A DNA stretch of 6,723 nucleotides from Bacteroidota bacterium (GTDB taxonomy: Bacteria; Bacteroidota; Ignavibacteria; Ignavibacteriales; Ignavibacteriaceae), in NCBI GenBank assembly GCA_023433685.1, contig JAEYUD010000038.1, positions 1 through 6,723 on the forward strand, read 5' to 3'. The first letter of the stretch is position 1. Every line of letters begins with the position of its first letter. The notes beneath the pieces are model-generated. The model was not told the DNA's origin. It saw nothing but the letters and a program-made list of their open reading frames with translations, and ran no database searches. The translations under genes and the position numbers were made by a program. Positions 4,419 through 6,723 of the stretch are shown here, in pieces.

Positions 4419-6723
4419 TTAGAGAAGTTCTGCTTCTCCTTCTTCTTCATCGGGGACAACTTTGGCGATATCGGTGATGGCATCATTATCCTTAAGGTTG
4501 ATAACCCTGACACCCTGGGTGTTTCTGCCCATGGTGCGTATATCCTTGGCGGACATTTTGATTACCATACCGCCGGAGGTCATGCACATCAACTCATCGT
4601 TGTCGTTAAGCTCCATCATTGCCATCAGCTTACCGGTTTTGTCAGTGGTTTTTACGGTGATAACACCCTTGCCGCCACGGTTGGTAACACGGTAGTCGTT
4701 CACGTCGGAGCGTTTACCGTAGCCCTTGTCGGTAACCACCATTACGGTGCTGGTGCGTTTGATAACAAGAGCGCCGATTACGAAGTCATCTTTTTCGAGC
4801 CTTATACCGATAACACCTGTGGCACCACGTCCCATGTCACGGACGGCTGATTCATCGAATCTGATAGCCATACCGTCATGAGTTCCGATGATCACGTTGT
4901 CGCCGGCTTCGCAGAGGCGGACGCTTATCAGCGAGTCACCATCGTTAAGGTTCAGCGCGATGATACCCGATCTCCTCACGTTTCCGTAGGCGGAGAGAAC
5001 GGTCTTTTTGATCACGCCGTTTCTTGTAACCATCACTACGTACTGGTCGTCTTTGAATTCTTTAACGGTTACAAAGGCGGTTATCCTCTCATCGGGGGTT
5101 TTCTCGATAAGATTCAGTATCGAACGGCCCAGAGCGGAGCGACCGACATCGGGCACTTCATAAACCTTTAGCCAGTAGCAGCGGCCCTTGTCAGTGAAGA
5201 ACATGATGTAGTGATGAGTTGAAGCGACGAACATCGTTTCGATGAAATCGCCATCTTTCATACCGGCACCTGTAACACCTCTGCCACCACGTTTTTGTTT
5301 TCTGTAACCGCTTGCGGGGAATCTCTTAATAAATCCACGATGGGAGATGGTAACAACCACATCCTCTTCCGCGATCATGTCTTCGAGTGAAAAATCTTCA
5401 TAGTCGTGGATCACTTCGGTGCGTCTTTCGTCGCCATACTTAACCACAAGGGCCTGCAGTTCTTCTTTGATTATCAAATTTCTCTTCTGCTCGCTCTCAA
5501 GAATACCACGCAGTCTTTCGATAAGTTTAAGGAGCTCTTTATACTCATCTTCGATCTTCTTGCGTTCCAGACCGGTGAGTCGCTGCAAACGCATGTCGAG
5601 GATGGCTTTGGCCTGGATCTCAGAAAGTCCAAAACGGGCCATAAGGTTGTTTCTGGCGGTCTCGGTATCCTTCGAAGCCTTGATTATCGCGATAACCTCG
5701 TCGATATTATCAAGCGCGATAATGTAACCTTCGAGGATGTGCGCGCGTCTTTCGGCAGCGTCAAGTTCAAATTTTGTTCTGCGGATCAGAACCACCATTC
5801 TGTGATCAAGGAAGTGCCGCATCATCTCTTTCAGGTTCAGAACCTTTGGAACGCCGTTAACGAGCGCGAGCATGATAACGCCAAAAGTAACCTGCATCTG
5901 GGTGTGTTTGTAGAGCTGATTGAGAACAACCGCGGGCTGCGCGTCTTTCTTAAGCTCGATAACCATGCGCATGCCATCCCTGTCAGACTCATCCCTCAGG
6001 TTGGAAATGTGCTGCAGTTTCCCTTCCTTTACCTGCATTGCTATCTTCTCGAGAAGTGCTGCCTTGTTCACCTGATACGGAAGCTCGGTCACGATGATCT
6101 GCATCCTGCCGTTCTTCAGGGTTTCAGTGTTCGCTTTGGCGCGGACAATAAGTTTTCCTCTACCGGTAAGATAGGCTGATTTAACTTCGGAGTAACCGTA
6201 AATTATACCGCCGGTCGGGAAGTCAGGAGCAGTAACGTGCTGCATCAGATCCTCGATCGAGATATCCTTGTCGTCGATCAATGCTACAAGTCCGTTAACA
6301 ACCTCGTTAAGGTTGTGAGGCGGGATGTTTGTAGCCATACCGACCGCAATTCCGCTCGATCCGTTAACCAGAAGGTTCGGCAGGTATGAGGGGAGAACCC
6401 TCGGCTCCTGGAGAGAATCATCAAAGTTGGGGGCGAAATCAACTGTATCTTTCTCAAGATCGCGCAACATTTCCTCTGATATCCTGGCGAGACGTGCCTC
6501 GGTGTACCTCATCGCCGCGGCGGAGTCGCCATCGACCGACCCGAAGTTACCCTGACCCATTACAAGGGGGTACCTAAGAGAGAAGTCCTGAACCATACGC
6601 ACCATCGTCTCATAAACCGCCGAATCGCCGTGAGGGTGGTACTTACCAAGCACTTCACCCACGATCCTGGCGGATTTCTTGTATGGCCTGTTGTAGAAAA
6701 CACCCAGCTCATTCATACCGTAG
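4419..6723 (-). CDS. gyrA: DNA gyrase subunit A, 5' end outside window
   Basis: GyrA is the breakage-reunion subunit of the A2B2 gyrase that introduces negative supercoils using ATP. The frame is open at the right edge. The first in-window Met (6716) aligns with E. coli Met52, so about 51 residues are missing and this Met is not the start. Seen: the quinolone-region motif HPHGDSAVYETM; catalytic Tyr in AAMRYTEARL (codon 6504-6506, E. coli Tyr122); NLLVNGSSGIAVGMATNIPP; the coiled-coil region after QAKAILDMRLQRLTGLE; and six C-terminal pinwheel blades (SHRGFIKR, TDKGRCYW, TRNGVIKK, THDGMAIR, TDKGYGKR, TSGGMVIK). The GyrA box QKRGGRG (5277-5297) distinguishes it from ParC and supports true supercoiling activity. 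The protein ends in an acidic tail, PDEEEGEAELL. In-window length is 765 residues from that Met, so the full protein is about 818, normal for the family. Upstream neighbours, possibly gyrB, are not visible. Confidence 0.98.
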   Translation of the reverse strand, partial: YGMNELGVFYNRPYKKSARIVGEVLGKYHPHGDSAVYETMVRMVQDFSLRYPLVMGQGNFGSVDGDSAAAMRYTEARLARISEEMLRDLEKDTVDFAPNFDDSLQEPRVLPSYLPNLLVNGSSGIAVGMATNIPPHNLNEVVNGLVALIDDKDISIEDLMQHVTAPDFPTGGIIYGYSEVKSAYLTGRGKLIVRAKANTETLKNGRMQIIVTELPYQVNKAALLEKIAMQVKEGKLQHISNLRDESDRDGMRMVIELKKDAQPAVVLNQLYKHTQMQVTFGVIMLALVNGVPKVLNLKEMMRHFLDHRMVVLIRRTKFELDAAERRAHILEGYIIALDNIDEVIAIIKASKDTETARNNLMARFGLSEIQAKAILDMRLQRLTGLERKKIEDEYKELLKLIERLRGILESEQKRNLIIKEELQALVVKYGDERRTEVIHDYEDFSLEDMIAEEDVVVTISHRGFIKRFPASGYRKQKRGGRGVTGAGMKDGDFIETMFVASTHHYIMFFTDKGRCYWLKVYEVPDVGRSALGRSILNLIEKTPDERITAFVTVKEFKDDQYVVMVTRNGVIKKTVLSAYGNVRRSGIIALNLNDGDSLISVRLCEAGDNVIIGTHDGMAIRFDESAVRDMGRGATGVIGIRLEKDDFVIGALVIKRTSTVMVVTDKGYGKRSDVNDYRVTNRGGKGVITVKTTDKTGKLMAMMELNDNDELMCMTSGGMVIKMSAKDIRTMGRNTQGVRVINLKDNDAITDIAKVVPDEEEGEAELL

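Noticed and set aside
4371..4850. 159-codon plus-strand open frame over the gyrA 3' end
   Set aside because: Most of it is the antisense of the last GyrA pinwheel blades, and its 5' part covers the post-stop hairpin. There is no family similarity.
5406..6179. 257-codon plus-strand open frame
   Set aside because: It lies wholly inside gyrA on the opposite strand. Its translation shows no recognisable domain, while the minus frame is an unambiguous GyrA.
3926..6723. Operon or toxin-antitoxin-like link between gyrA and the caspase-like gene
   Set aside because: A strong terminator and 492 bp of spacer separate them, and gyrA is a housekeeping gene. Co-orientation alone is not evidence of a functional link.

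Overview
The window holds parts of two genes, both on the minus strand, separated by a 492-bp intergenic region. Reading in the direction of transcription, from high to low coordinates, the first is gyrA (DNA gyrase subunit A). It lacks only its first ~50 codons, which lie beyond the right edge, and it ends at 4419. The second starts at 3926 and stays open to the left edge, giving at least 1308 codons with no stop. It encodes a very large exported caspase-family (peptidase C14, clan CD) protein.

The caspase-like protein has, in order: a short signal peptide, a long beta-propeller region (about residues 25-745) with tags of the form D-x-x-T-G recurring about every 45 residues, a linker typical of propeller-caspase proteins, a small beta-sandwich-like segment, a caspase domain with an intact His1013/Cys1074 dyad, and a further C-terminal domain cut by the window edge. 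Both Asp residues expected in a metacaspase-type S1 pocket (D948, D1072) are present, which suggests cleavage after Arg or Lys. The C-terminal segment loosely resembles the FlgO/TolB-N-like fold. No substrate or partner can be read from this window.

The intergenic region (3927-4418) contains a clear Rho-independent terminator for gyrA, several further hairpins that may belong to one dispersed family, a 7-bp tandem repeat, a pair of 21-bp direct repeats 32 bp apart that each carry the perfect palindrome GTTTATAAAC, an 8-bp inverted repeat, and a TATAAT box just upstream of the caspase-like gene. I see no tRNA, rRNA, insertion sequence or CRISPR array.

The host is a bacterium of moderate GC content. 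The GyrA sequence character, the lack of a Shine-Dalgarno site before the caspase-like gene, the propeller-caspase architecture and the style of the intergenic hairpins fit the Bacteroidota/Chlorobiota/Ignavibacteriota group. This is an inference, not a proof. The two genes look like independent units: a terminator and nearly 500 bp separate them, and nothing ties the caspase-like protein to gyrase function.
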